Positions 1 to 8,118 of a stretch of DNA of 20,376 nt are shown here, piece after piece. This DNA comes from a virus. A model generated the notes under the pieces. That model was not told the DNA's origin. It made no database searches and saw nothing but the letters and a program-made list of their open reading frames with translations. Each line of letters opens with the position of its first letter. Position 1 is the first letter of the stretch. The position numbers and the translations under genes are program-made. The stretch is taken from the IMG/VR virus record IMGVR_UViG_3300050821_017218, positions 1 to 20,376 of that record. One strand, given 5' to 3'.

Positions 1-2423
1 CCGGCATCAATAACGGATCGAACACGATCACCATCGGTGGAAACATTTCCACCGGCGGTTCATTCACGATGTCGGGTGCGTTCGGCTTCACCGGTACGAT
101 CACGAATACGACTGCGGTTACCTTCCCCACCTCGGGTACGCTGCTATCGAGCGCATCCGCGGCGGGCGGCGATCTCACCGGAACTTATCCGAATCCCACG
201 ATTGCGAAGATCAACGGAACCGCTGTTGGTGGCGCATCAACTGCGACGACCGCGAACTTCTTGGTGCTGCGCGATGCCAATGGTAATGCGTTCGCCAACA
301 ACTTCATCTCCGCCGCGACCAACGTAACCTCGGCCGGCACCACCACTACGCTCACCGCGGCATCCAGCCAGACACAGGTTCTGACCGGAACTTCTGCGCA
401 GACCTTCCAGCTTCCCGATGCGACCACGCTCACCATCGGTTTCTCGTTCTTCTTTTACAACGATTCGACCGGTCTGCTGACGATCAAAAACAACGGATCG
501 ACTACGATCCTCACGATCCCGTCGGGCGGGCGCGGAGAAGTATTCCCTACGGCGATTGGCTCGGCCAACGGCACGTGGGACTGGCTCATCTCGGGCCCAA
601 CCAATGCGACGTGGGGATCGAATGCGATCAGCCTGCTCACGGGCACGACCATCGCTGTCGGCGGCACCACCGGCACCGGTCTTCAGTTCTCCAACACGAG
701 CAACTTCGGAATCTTCTACGGTCAGGGCGTACCACTGCTGAGTGCCGCGTTCGGTTCGCTCTATATCCGGTCGGACGGCGCTCCGTGGTACAACAGCAGC
801 GGTTCCACCGTATGGACTCAGCTTAGCGGCGGCGGCGGTTCGTCGACCACATCACAGCAGAACTTCACCGGCGACGCCAGCACCACGGTATTCACGCTGT
901 CCGCCGCACCGTCCGATCCGACCGATCTGGAAGTCTTCATCAACGGCACTCGGCAGGTAATGGGTACGGACTACAGCAGTTCCGGAACCACGCTCACTTT
1001 CACGACCGCACCACCCGTTGGCGGCACCAATAACATCTACTGCCGCTGGCATTTCACCCTACCCTCGGCGACGCTCGCCGTACCCACATCGCAGTTCTTC
1101 AGCGGCGACGGTGCAACATCGGCGTTCACTCTGAGCGCAGCGCCCGGCTCGACCGACAATACTGAAGTGTTCATCGGCGGACTCCGTCAAGAGCCTACCG
1201 TAGACTATTCCGTATCCGGCACCACGCTGACGTTTGTTTCGCCTCCGCCGGTTGGACCGAGTAACATCTACACGCGCTGGTACAATGCGCTGAGCGTCGG
1301 CGCGAGCGCGAACAAAGATACGTTCAACGGTGACGGATCGACCGTCGCTTTTACGCTGTCCGTGGCTCCGATCAGCATCATCAACACGCAGGTCTATATC
1401 TCCGGCGTGTATCAGGCCAAGGCCGCGTACTCACTCGTCGGACAGGTAGTCACGTTCACCTCGGCACCCCCCGTGGGCACGGGCAATATCGAAGTCATCT
1501 CACTTCCGTTGACGGCGATTGGCGTTCCCACCGCGGGTACCGTGGGAACGGCGCAACTTTCATTGCCGCTCGCACTGGGTTCGAGCACCGCAACGACGCA
1601 GGCCGCGGGCACGAACAACACTACTGTAGCTACTACTGGATTCCTGTTCAATGCAATTGGTGGAAGCGTTCTGCGCGGCTATCTGAGTGGCCTCGGCTTG
1701 GTGAACGACGGTGGCACCCCCAATACGAAGCTTGATATCAACGCAGGCGTATGCGCGGACAGCACAAATTCTTTTATGATTCCGCTCGCTGCGTTCACCA
1801 AGACCACGGGGGGCGCTTGGACAGCGGGCTCCGGCAACAACGGCATGGGCACCACGCTGACCATCGGCAACTCTACATGGTACCACGTATATGCGATCAT
1901 CAATGCAGGATTGGCTGACATTTATTTCGATACCTCGGCGACTGGCGTAAATGCTCCGGCCGGCACTACGGCGTTCCGTCGAATCGGATCGATCAAGACC
2001 GATGCTTCCGCGCACATCCTAGCCTTCATTCAGGATGGCAACACCTTCCAGTGGGCTACGGACGTTGCCGATATTAACTCCACCAATCAGGGTACCTCGG
2101 CAGTCACCGCCACGCTGCCCAGCGTTCCGTTGGGTATTCGTACCGAGGCGATTCTACGTGCCCGTACTTCGGCGGCGAACAACACCGATCAGTTTACCGT
2201 ACTGATCAGCGATCTCTCCGTGACCGATCAGGGCCCGGGCTCTTCGTTCTTCAACGTCGGCGGTGCCACATCGGAAGCCGCAACAATGCTCTTCGGCACG
2301 GAGCTTCGAGTGTATACGAATCTGTCACAACAGATTCGTACGCGATTCAATAATTCGGGAACCACTTCCAATCTCACGGTCAACACACACGGTTGGATCG
2401 ATCCTCGCGGCCAGAATGCCTAA
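1..2423 (+). CDS. Large tail-fibre protein, 5' end outside the window
   Basis: The frame is open from the left edge (first complete codon at position 3, reading GINNGSN...), so the gene starts upstream; the ATG at 69 is internal. About 806 residues are visible. They are rich in Gly, Thr, Ser and Asn with almost no charged runs, as in beta-structured phage fibres. The motif GGDLTGTYPNPTI, common in large phage and prophage tail fibres, lies at about 166-204. Three degenerate repeats of about 75 residues follow (864-1502). The C-terminal part (from about 1680) has a WYHVY...RRIGSI...FQW pattern that I associate with distal fibre domains. It would form an adhesin or fibre on the virion and contact the host surface. 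The stop at 2423 is followed after 16 bases by the collar-domain gene, so the two are probably co-transcribed. Family assignment is by composition and motifs only; receptor and exact tail position are unknown. Confidence 0.8.
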   Translation, partial: GINNGSNTITIGGNISTGGSFTMSGAFGFTGTITNTTAVTFPTSGTLLSSASAAGGDLTGTYPNPTIAKINGTAVGGASTATTANFLVLRDANGNAFANNFISAATNVTSAGTTTTLTAASSQTQVLTGTSAQTFQLPDATTLTIGFSFFFYNDSTGLLTIKNNGSTTILTIPSGGRGEVFPTAIGSANGTWDWLISGPTNATWGSNAISLLTGTTIAVGGTTGTGLQFSNTSNFGIFYGQGVPLLSAAFGSLYIRSDGAPWYNSSGSTVWTQLSGGGGSSTTSQQNFTGDASTTVFTLSAAPSDPTDLEVFINGTRQVMGTDYSSSGTTLTFTTAPPVGGTNNIYCRWHFTLPSATLAVPTSQFFSGDGATSAFTLSAAPGSTDNTEVFIGGLRQEPTVDYSVSGTTLTFVSPPPVGPSNIYTRWYNALSVGASANKDTFNGDGSTVAFTLSVAPISIINTQVYISGVYQAKAAYSLVGQVVTFTSAPPVGTGNIEVISLPLTAIGVPTAGTVGTAQLSLPLALGSSTATTQAAGTNNTTVATTGFLFNAIGGSVLRGYLSGLGLVNDGGTPNTKLDINAGVCADSTNSFMIPLAAFTKTTGGAWTAGSGNNGMGTTLTIGNSTWYHVYAIINAGLADIYFDTSATGVNAPAGTTAFRRIGSIKTDASAHILAFIQDGNTFQWATDVADINSTNQGTSAVTATLPSVPLGIRTEAILRARTSAANNTDQFTVLISDLSVTDQGPGSSFFNVGGATSEAATMLFGTELRVYTNLSQQIRTRFNNSGTTSNLTVNTHGWIDPRGQNA
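864..1502 (+). repeat. Three tandem ~75-residue repeats in the tail fibre
   Basis: Three in-frame units begin at about 864, 1098 and 1323 (spacing 234 and 225 bases). Each has the skeleton F-x-G-D-[AG]-[SA]-T-x-x-F-T-L-S-x-A-P, then [TN]-x-[VE]-[FY]-I-x-G-x-x-Q, then a D/A-Y-S stretch, [TV]-x-[TV]-F-T/V-x-x-P-P-V-G and x-N-I. The units are diverged in DNA, so this is old domain duplication rather than recent slippage. They are probably consecutive beta-sandwich modules of the fibre shaft. Confidence 0.8.
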
Positions 2424-2439
2424 CGGAGAAGAATAAGAA

Positions 2440-3318
2440 ATGGCTATCACTCAGGTTCAACCCGAAATGCTCTCCTCCGTCGGCAGTACGTCGCTCGTAC
2501 CGACCGGAGTCATCCTGCCGTTCGGTGGACTCGTAGTGCCGGCGGGTTGGATGTTGTGCTCGGGTGGTACGCAGCTTCGTGCATCGCAGCCGAACTTGTT
2601 CAACGCGATCACCGCGGCAGCCGTCGTTACGATCACCATCGCCAATCCCGCGGTCGTATCATGGACGAATCATGGCTTGGTCGCGGGTAATGTGATCTCG
2701 TTCGAGACGACCAACACGCTACCCACGGGTATCAGCGTTGGAACCAACTACTATGTGATCTCAGCCGGCCTCACGACGAACGCGTTCGAATTTAGCACCT
2801 CGGTCGGCGGGTCGGCCGTAGTTACGACGGGATCACAGTCGGGTGTTCAAACGGCTCGGCATAATCCGCACGGCTGCGGTAACGGCACGACGACCTTTGG
2901 TATCCCGGATGGTCGTGGTGTAGGGTTCGCCGGAGAAGATGCGATGGGTGGAACCGCCCGCGGCATCCTTGGAAGCGGAAACTCCACTGGTATCGCGGGA
3001 CCTGCGGTCATTGGCACGTTCGGCGGAGAACAGTCGCACGTGCTCGCCACGGGTGAACTTCCCGCGCATAGCCATGGTATCAGCGATCCGACTCACTCTC
3101 ACGGAGCATCGGGTGCAGGTCTTGTCGGTAATAACTTGGTCAACGGTACGACGCGAGCCGTCGGTACGGGCGACGGTACGAACTCGGGTTTCTTCCAGAA
3201 CGTCACCGTCTCGGTAAGTTCGGCCGGCACCGGCATCTCTACGACGAATACCGGATCGGGCTCGTCTCATAACGTCATGCAGCCGACGCTGGTCGTGAAA
3301 TACATCATCAAGCTATAA
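2440..3318 (+). CDS. Tail-collar-domain fibre protein with an inserted domain
   Basis: This 292-residue protein has a phage tail-collar domain. Residues 22-41 carry the P-T-G-x-I-L-P-F-G-G and P-A-G-W-M-L-C-S-G-G signature, and residues 149-160 the closing GTTTFGIPDGRG. Between LFNAI (53-57) and GCGNG (145-149), where collar domains normally have a short loop, lies an insertion of about 75-80 residues. It has the pattern NHGLVAGNVISF...LPTGISVGTNYYVIS, similar to the small modules often labelled FCCH-like in phage tail proteins. The C-terminal region has HSH at 210-212 and 219-221, like metal-binding histidines of T4 gp12-type short tail fibres, and ends in the typical HNVMQPTLVVKYIIKL. The start is the ATG 16 bases after the upstream stop, preceded by GGAGAAG. 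The stop codon overlaps that of the convergent gene. Likely role: short tail fibre or fibre tip in host binding. Confidence 0.85.
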   Translation: MAITQVQPEMLSSVGSTSLVPTGVILPFGGLVVPAGWMLCSGGTQLRASQPNLFNAITAAAVVTITIANPAVVSWTNHGLVAGNVISFETTNTLPTGISVGTNYYVISAGLTTNAFEFSTSVGGSAVVTTGSQSGVQTARHNPHGCGNGTTTFGIPDGRGVGFAGEDAMGGTARGILGSGNSTGIAGPAVIGTFGGEQSHVLATGELPAHSHGISDPTHSHGASGAGLVGNNLVNGTTRAVGTGDGTNSGFFQNVTVSVSSAGTGISTTNTGSGSSHNVMQPTLVVKYIIKL

Positions 3319-3918
3319 TTTGCGGGCGATCAACCTCGCATGCAGACCGACGAGCGTTGCGAAGGCGAACGCATGGGGCAGCTTGAACACGTAACCGCCC
3401 TGTTCAGGATCGGGCAGCCATATCTTGGACCGGATCAGGTCGATGGACTTTCCCTTGAGATACATTTTCGCCGGGCGAATCAGCGCGAGCAGTATGGCGA
3501 TGTCATGCAACGACTCCGGCGGATACTTCTTCACCGTATCGAAATGGCCGCCGATGTGCGTGAGCGGTTCATCTATCGGAGTACCTTCCATATAGAAACG
3601 CTCGTCCATGAACCAGTTCCAGTTGATCCGCTCGCGCAGAGTCTCCCTCATGTGATCCATCGACTCGAACTGGTCGTAGATGTGGTTCGGTAGCAGGTCG
3701 ATCTTGAAGTAACCCAACGGTTCGTTCGCATAGTCGAACGGGAACGCCGCCAAACCGGTGTTGGGGTCGACTGGAATCCGTTGCGGGTACAGACCGGTCT
3801 TATGCCGGTTGAGCCCGTCCTCCTCCGTATTGAACTGCGATGCGGGGGCGAACGGGAAGAGCGCAGCCGCACCGTCGCGATCTTTCACGTCGATGTCGAC
3901 ATCAGGCAGTTTGGCCAA
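3313..3918 (-). CDS. Miniature DnaE-like protein (C-family polymerase catalytic motifs)
   Basis: This 201-residue protein resembles a drastically shortened bacterial DNA polymerase III alpha subunit. LPDVDID (4-10) matches the DnaE PDFDVDF motif, whose two Asp residues (E. coli 401 and 403) bind catalytic metal. GYFKIDLL (69-76) matches LVKFDFLGL, which holds the third catalytic Asp (E. coli 555), here D74. The stretch around 37-44 (NRHKTGLY) resembles the HAGGVVI region. LHDIAILLALIRPAK (137-151) matches the FEDLIALVALFRPGP motif, and YVFKLPHAFAFA (176-187) matches GFNKSHAAAYAL. The PHP, thumb and C-terminal DnaE domains are absent. The start is TTG at 3918, with GGAGGAGC four to five bases upstream inside the end of the zinc-finger gene (17-base overlap). 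From memory, similar short proteins occur in marine T4-like phages, usually as hypotheticals. Polymerase activity is not implied; a regulatory or decoy role is equally possible. Confidence 0.72.
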   Translation of the reverse strand: MAKLPDVDIDVKDRDGAAALFPFAPASQFNTEEDGLNRHKTGLYPQRIPVDPNTGLAAFPFDYANEPLGYFKIDLLPNHIYDQFESMDHMRETLRERINWNWFMDERFYMEGTPIDEPLTHIGGHFDTVKKYPPESLHDIAILLALIRPAKMYLKGKSIDLIRSKIWLPDPEQGGYVFKLPHAFAFATLVGLHARLIARKL

Positions 3919-4609
3919 GCTGCTCCTCCGACAGGCTGTGGGCGAGCGCCTTCTTATCCGGATGCTCTTCCATCTTGGTCAACCAGTATTCCAAATTGAT
4001 GAACTCGTCCAACACCATGACCTGATCCTGTCCGAATCGATCCACCAGTTCCTTCACGGACCGATCATAGCCGAGCAGGACCCACGGCATTAACCGGTTC
4101 TGTCGAACCATGATGAGCGCTTCGAGCGGGTTGATCTTGGTAAAGAACTCCGCCACAGGAACGTTTCCATTGCCCATGCACCATGCACGGATGTTACGGA
4201 AGCTACGTTCGACATGCTCCTGCACGCCCTCGGCTTCGCGCATGTGAACGAGGAACGCATCGAGGTTCTTCGCCATCGTCCAGCGGCGCTCGGGAATCTT
4301 TTGCAAGATGAGCCAATCCAGATACTTGTGCGCGCTGATCACGTGTCGGGTCTGCGTGAACAGGGCAAGCTTCTTGAACGCATTGTACAGCGGAGATGCG
4401 ACGAACTCGGCCATCGGAGACAGCTTGGTCTTCTTCTTGAAGTGATTCACATGCTTCCAGTGCGCGAACAGCTTCTGCGCCATGATCGCGGTCAAATTAT
4501 TCGCCTCGGAGAACCGCTTCTTCTTCGCACACTGATGCTTGTCGTACCATGAGCGACGGCTGAACTCTTTTTCGCAGAACACACACTTGTACGTCTTTGG
4601 CATCGGCAT
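3902..4609 (-). CDS. Zinc-finger protein of unknown function
   Basis: This protein has 235 residues. The N-terminus has one treble-clef or C2H2-like finger, C9-x2-C12-x12-H25-x-C27, followed by a basic run (KKKR, 29-32). The finger suggests nucleic-acid binding. The rest is alpha-helical and rich in aromatic and basic residues (for example KYLDWLILQ, RSFRNIRAWCMG, EFINLEYWLTKMEE) and I do not recognise it. The start is ATG at 4609, overlapping the upstream TGA by one base (TGATG) with GAGGTGA just upstream. A longer in-frame start at 4666 would lie wholly inside the upstream gene and has no better ribosome site. The gene overlaps the downstream DnaE-like gene by 17 bases, so the two are probably translated together and may work together in replication or transcription control. 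Confidence 0.7.
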   Translation of the reverse strand: MPMPKTYKCVFCEKEFSRRSWYDKHQCAKKKRFSEANNLTAIMAQKLFAHWKHVNHFKKKTKLSPMAEFVASPLYNAFKKLALFTQTRHVISAHKYLDWLILQKIPERRWTMAKNLDAFLVHMREAEGVQEHVERSFRNIRAWCMGNGNVPVAEFFTKINPLEALIMVRQNRLMPWVLLGYDRSVKELVDRFGQDQVMVLDEFINLEYWLTKMEEHPDKKALAHSLSEEQLGQTA

Positions 4610-5118
4610 CAGAGGGTCACCTCGACGTAGTTCTTCAGCAGCGTCTCGATCTGTTCGTCCGTCCATCCGTACCCCCGGGCTAGTTCTGCGGCATCTTCCG
4701 CGGTGTTCTTCGCGGCCCAGATACGGACTTCCTCCGACCGGATGTCGGGATGGCTGAGAGTGAGGAGATCAAACAGCGCCGTGTTGCGCGTAGCAGCACG
4801 AACCTTGCTAAACCGATGGGCAACCTTTCGGCCAAGGCCAATGCTTGCGAGTAGTCGAGCTTGGAGTTCATACTTACCAGATAGCCCGAACCAGCCGAGA
4901 TTGCAATTCCGATTGAATCGACGGATCAATTCCATATGATCATCGTCGCGCGCCGCCCCGGTCATCCACAGCGGCAGGATGTAACCTAGATCACGGCATA
5001 GCTCCTTCAACGCTGCGGGATCGGCGGTGAGTTCATTGTATACGTTGGGGACGCGCCGGTCGAACTGTTCCAGAACGACGAACAGATCGAGCTTGCGCGC
5101 GGGCTTAGGCTTCTTCAT
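4609..5118 (-). CDS. Possible clamp-loader small subunit (gp62-like)
   Basis: This 169-residue protein starts MKKPKPARKLDLF. The ATG at 5118 overlaps the upstream stop as ATGA; a longer reading from 5208 lies inside the upstream gene. The pattern LPLWMTG (61-67 region), a central Leu-rich YELQARLLASIGLGRK segment and a C-terminal part with short helices ending in DEQIETLLKNY resemble my recollection of the protein labelled clamp-loader small subunit in marine T4-like phages. T4 gp62 works with the gp44 ATPase to load the sliding clamp. The match is loose, no catalytic motif is expected, and no gp44 or gp45 gene lies in this window to support it. It may instead be an unrelated conserved phage protein. 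Position between uvsW and the DnaE-like gene fits a replication function. Confidence 0.4.
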   Translation of the reverse strand: MKKPKPARKLDLFVVLEQFDRRVPNVYNELTADPAALKELCRDLGYILPLWMTGAARDDDHMELIRRFNRNCNLGWFGLSGKYELQARLLASIGLGRKVAHRFSKVRAATRNTALFDLLTLSHPDIRSEEVRIWAAKNTAEDAAELARGYGWTDEQIETLLKNYVEVTL

Positions 5119-5321
5119 CGGTCGACCGGGTCCATAGTGGCGTATGTATCCGGCGTCAGATTTGCAAGACCTCGCAGGACGAGCTTGGCGTGCACGTCGG
5201 CGATGCATTCCTCTTCGGTCGTGCGGTATGCTTCGATGCTGGGAATATCAGTTACGACTCCGTGCCATACGGCAGATTTCGTCCAATAGGTCAGCACGAT
5301 CTCTAGTTTAGGCAGGCTCAT
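5115..5321 (-). CDS. Small unknown protein
   Basis: This protein has 68 residues. The start chosen is ATG at 5321 (MSLPKLEIVL), 14 bases inside the end of the upstream gene, with AAGGCGAAGA before it; the longer reading from 5438 would be mostly antisense-like Arg-rich sequence inside that gene. The order of beta strand (LEIVLTYW), strand (WHGVVTDIP), a turn with EAYRTTEEE and a helix (ECIADVHAKLVLRGL) loosely recalls the HicB-type beta-beta-alpha fold. This is a structural impression only. The stop overlaps the next gene as ATGA, so it is part of the same operon. Confidence 0.6.
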   Translation of the reverse strand: MSLPKLEIVLTYWTKSAVWHGVVTDIPSIEAYRTTEEECIADVHAKLVLRGLANLTPDTYATMDPVDR

Positions 5322-5886
5322 TCTTCGCCTTCTTCGGCTTCGGTGCGTCGCCCCAGAGGTTCGCCGCATCTCCGCTGACTTCAAACTTATTCGTGCTGAA
5401 CATAGCACAGAGCGGACCCGGAACTTCACCCTTCGCATTGGGTCGACCCGTCGATACCTTACCGAGCGGAATCAGGACGAGATCGCGTTCGCCCACGGGC
5501 GGGCTGGTCCAGTTCGCATTCGGATATATCGTTGGCGTGCCCGTGGCAACCCGCAAATTCAGATATTCCGGCCGGTAACCGTTGATCGGATTGAAGCAGA
5601 ACGCCTTGTGGTCGGTACGATTAAGATCGGTCAGCGGAATCGTCTGTACCTCGTCGAGTTCAGCACAGAGAATCCACCAGTGCAGCGGCACAACGATGCG
5701 CTGCATGTCCTTGCCCAGACCGAGTTCGAGGCTGATGCCGGCGGCGTTGTACACCATGAGATGCGTGGTTTCACGGAACATAAAGTCGGGATTGCTGAAG
5801 TCGGAAAAGCTGAGCACGCCGAAATGAAACGACTCGTTGACAAAGTCGGTGTTCACCAGTTCGTTCATCTCATTCAATACGATCAT
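5308..5886 (-). CDS. Conserved-looking protein of unknown function
   Basis: This 192-residue protein begins at the ATG at 5886, overlapping the uvsW stop as ATGA, with GGAGG about ten bases upstream. It looks like a compact globular mixed alpha/beta protein: hydrophobic segments HLMVYNAAGISLEL (42-55 region), RIVVPLHWWILCAEL and DLVLIPLG alternate with polar turns. It ends in a basic, Lys/Pro-rich tail (APKPKKAKNEPA). There is no signal peptide or membrane helix and no catalytic motif that I recognise. Position directly after uvsW suggests a role in DNA metabolism or its regulation, by inference only. Confidence 0.65.
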   Translation of the reverse strand: MIVLNEMNELVNTDFVNESFHFGVLSFSDFSNPDFMFRETTHLMVYNAAGISLELGLGKDMQRIVVPLHWWILCAELDEVQTIPLTDLNRTDHKAFCFNPINGYRPEYLNLRVATGTPTIYPNANWTSPPVGERDLVLIPLGKVSTGRPNAKGEVPGPLCAMFSTNKFEVSGDAANLWGDAPKPKKAKNEPA

Positions 5887-7358
5887 AGGTAGTCAGCCTC
5901 CGTGTGATGGACGATCTGCCCATATTCCTCGAACGCCTTGCGACGCTCGTTCGCGTGCTTCTTGGACAGCTTCGCGTTGCCGTATATATCGTACAGCATC
6001 AACAACTTACCCGGAATCGGACGCAGACCACGACCCATCGTCTGCATGATCTTGATCGCAGCCTTACCCAGTTCGAACGGAACGACGTTCATGATCGAGG
6101 GAATATCGATGCCCACCGATCCGATGCCACTGGTGCAGATGAGGATGCCGTTGTCCATCTTGGAGAATCGTTCCCACGCCGGAGCCCGGACGGTCTTAGC
6201 ACTGTCCTCACCCGTAATGACGATGGCCTCAGGCAGTAGTGCACGGAACGCATCGATCAGCACCATGCGCTCACACACGACCAGCGTATTACCCTGCTCC
6301 GCAATTGCCCGTAGGAACGTGGCGATCCATTCCATCCGTCGGGTCTCGTTCGCGAACCATGCGAGTTCGTCATTCCACTCGGCATGACCGTCTTTCGCTT
6401 TGGTTCCACCGACCGCACGGATGTAGGAACGATTTGCTCGATCATTGAGCATGACCTGATGTACCTCGGCCTGCGACAGCAAACCGAGATTCTGAAGATC
6501 GCGCGGTGTCGCTTTCGTTCGGGGTTGGCCTACGACCGAAATGATCTGCTGTCGCGAAAGGTCTTCCTTCGGCAATGTACCGGTGCAGCCGAATCGGAAC
6601 GGCACGTTCCGGCCGGGACCGCCCAGAATCTCTCCGAGTACCTTGGCCTTCGCTCCCTGTACCTCGTCGACGATCACCGTCAGCACGCCCTCGAACAGTT
6701 CGTCGGCATAGTTATTCAGACTCTGCCATGTGCTTACTGTGATCGGCTTGCGTTCCTTCTCCTCGCCGTACCAGATGCCGCAGTCGAGGCCGACAGCGCG
6801 AAACTTCCCGCGGGTCTGAAGGATCAGATCGCTGGAGGGGACGATCACAACAACGTTGCCAACAGCGCTGTATACCTTCGCCAGCACGGCACAGCACAGC
6901 GTCTTACCACCGCCAGTGGCGATCTCGAACAGACCGGTGCCGTGCTCGATGCAGGTGTTGATCGCGTCCAACTGATGCGCACGCAGGATCACAGGTCCCT
7001 CGATATCCGTGGCCTTGTCCACCATCCGATATTCGGCGAAGTAATCCTCGGCGACCGGTTTGATCAGCGTGACCTGCTCGGAATAGTCTGCGCGGTAGTC
7101 GATCAGGTCGAGATCGTAATTGCGCTCGATCAGCGGCAGAACAGTGTCGATCAGGTTCAGGAAGGTCTTACCCGATTCCGCATTGAACAGCCGAATCTTG
7201 CCATCCCACCAGCCCAAGGCGAACTTCTCGGAGAACCGATATCCGTTGACGTAGTAGGCGAGCAGCCCGGAACAGACTTTGAGCGTGTCCGCGTCCAAAC
7301 GGCGGAACCGCACGTTAACCTCATCCAGAATCTCCAGCGTGGCGGACGCTCTATACAT
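5883..7358 (-). CDS. uvsW: UvsW-type superfamily 2 helicase
   Basis: This 491-residue protein has the superfamily 2 helicase motifs in order: RAHQLDAI (126-133) as Q-like motif, Walker A ATGGGKT (147-153), a Walker B/motif II of the form DEVQ (231-234), motif III TGT (259-261), an SGIGSVGIDIP segment (410-420) and motif VI QTMGRGLRP (439-447). In T4, UvsW is an ATP-driven helicase and annealing enzyme that unwinds branched DNA and R-loops and helps switch from origin-dependent to recombination-dependent replication. Length matches T4 UvsW. The N-terminal 120 residues would be the substrate-binding domain. The ATG at 7358 overlaps the HD-domain gene by eight bases and lacks a clear Shine-Dalgarno, so translation is probably coupled. 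It sits with uvsX and a uvsY-like gene as a recombination cassette. Confidence 0.9.
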   Translation of the reverse strand: MYRASATLEILDEVNVRFRRLDADTLKVCSGLLAYYVNGYRFSEKFALGWWDGKIRLFNAESGKTFLNLIDTVLPLIERNYDLDLIDYRADYSEQVTLIKPVAEDYFAEYRMVDKATDIEGPVILRAHQLDAINTCIEHGTGLFEIATGGGKTLCCAVLAKVYSAVGNVVVIVPSSDLILQTRGKFRAVGLDCGIWYGEEKERKPITVSTWQSLNNYADELFEGVLTVIVDEVQGAKAKVLGEILGGPGRNVPFRFGCTGTLPKEDLSRQQIISVVGQPRTKATPRDLQNLGLLSQAEVHQVMLNDRANRSYIRAVGGTKAKDGHAEWNDELAWFANETRRMEWIATFLRAIAEQGNTLVVCERMVLIDAFRALLPEAIVITGEDSAKTVRAPAWERFSKMDNGILICTSGIGSVGIDIPSIMNVVPFELGKAAIKIMQTMGRGLRPIPGKLLMLYDIYGNAKLSKKHANERRKAFEEYGQIVHHTEADYL

Positions 7359-8118
7359 TCACGTGGTGCAGACTGTGGAAGCGGTCGAGCCAAGCCTTGC
7401 GCGTAGCAACCTCTTTGCCCGGTCCGGGTACGATGCCGCTTGCGATGAGCTTCTCGATTTTGCGAGCGAACTTCTCCGCGATCTTCGCTCGCTCGGGCGC
7501 GAGGCCCATCTCGATCCGGGTCTGATGACCCTTGGGATTGTACAGGAACATCTCAGCATTTCCGATGGTGTGGTCGAAGTGATGGAGATCGTCGGGAAGC
7601 GTATCGAAAGGCAGCTTCAACGCCTGCGCCATTCCCGTGAATAGCTTCGCCTCGGCGACCTCGAAAAACGCGAACAGCGGGTGATTCTTGAGCGGCCGGG
7701 GAATGTCGACCAAGTATGCCTCGGTCATATCATGCACGAGCGCGGCCAGCCGTAGTGGCTTCGGCACGATGTATGAGAGATTTAGACTGTGCCAGCCCAC
7801 GTTGATCGGTAGCGTGGTTTGACCGACGAATCGGTTCTGTCGGCAGATACCTCGTGCTACGTCGTTTAGGTCCAAGTCGATGGCGCGGAAGTCCAACGGC
7901 CATACCGTCTTGCCCGAAAACATCTTCAAAGCCTGCCGCGGGTCCCGGCCGTACGGATCAATCCGCTGTGGATTTTCCACGCTGTATTCGGCACTCGTAG
8001 GGGCCCGTAGACGGCCCGTCGGCACGGCCGGACGCGTAGCGTAGCCCGGATGCAGCGGAATCGCGGCTATGTTGGCGAGCGTCTTCGCCACCATTTCAAC
8101 CGCACGATTGTTAGACAT
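7351..8118 (-). CDS. HD-domain phosphohydrolase
   Basis: This 255-residue protein has a metal-dependent HD hydrolase signature: H110 in VGWHSLNL, H129-D130 in LAALVHDMTEAYLVDIPRPLK and D182 in FDHTIG. The wording of the HD motif is that of phage and YfbR-like 5'-deoxyribonucleotidases, which act on deoxynucleoside monophosphates. A role in shaping the nucleotide pool during phage DNA synthesis is plausible. The N-terminal 65 residues have no recognisable motif. The ATG at 8118 overlaps the uvsY-like stop by eight bases, and AAGGGGA lies about seven bases upstream. Substrate is inferred from the family and could differ. Confidence 0.8.
   Translation of the reverse strand: MSNNRAVEMVAKTLANIAAIPLHPGYATRPAVPTGRLRAPTSAEYSVENPQRIDPYGRDPRQALKMFSGKTVWPLDFRAIDLDLNDVARGICRQNRFVGQTTLPINVGWHSLNLSYIVPKPLRLAALVHDMTEAYLVDIPRPLKNHPLFAFFEVAEAKLFTGMAQALKLPFDTLPDDLHHFDHTIGNAEMFLYNPKGHQTRIEMGLAPERAKIAEKFARKIEKLIASGIVPGPGKEVATRKAWLDRFHSLHHVNV

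Noticed and set aside
5115-5321. HicB antitoxin assignment for the 68-residue protein
   Set aside because: Only a loose fold impression. No HicA partner is adjacent and key HicB residues are not evident.
6384-7406. Plus-strand open frame of 340 residues
   Set aside because: It lies opposite uvsW, whose helicase motifs fix the coding strand. Composition and lack of motifs mark it as a shadow.
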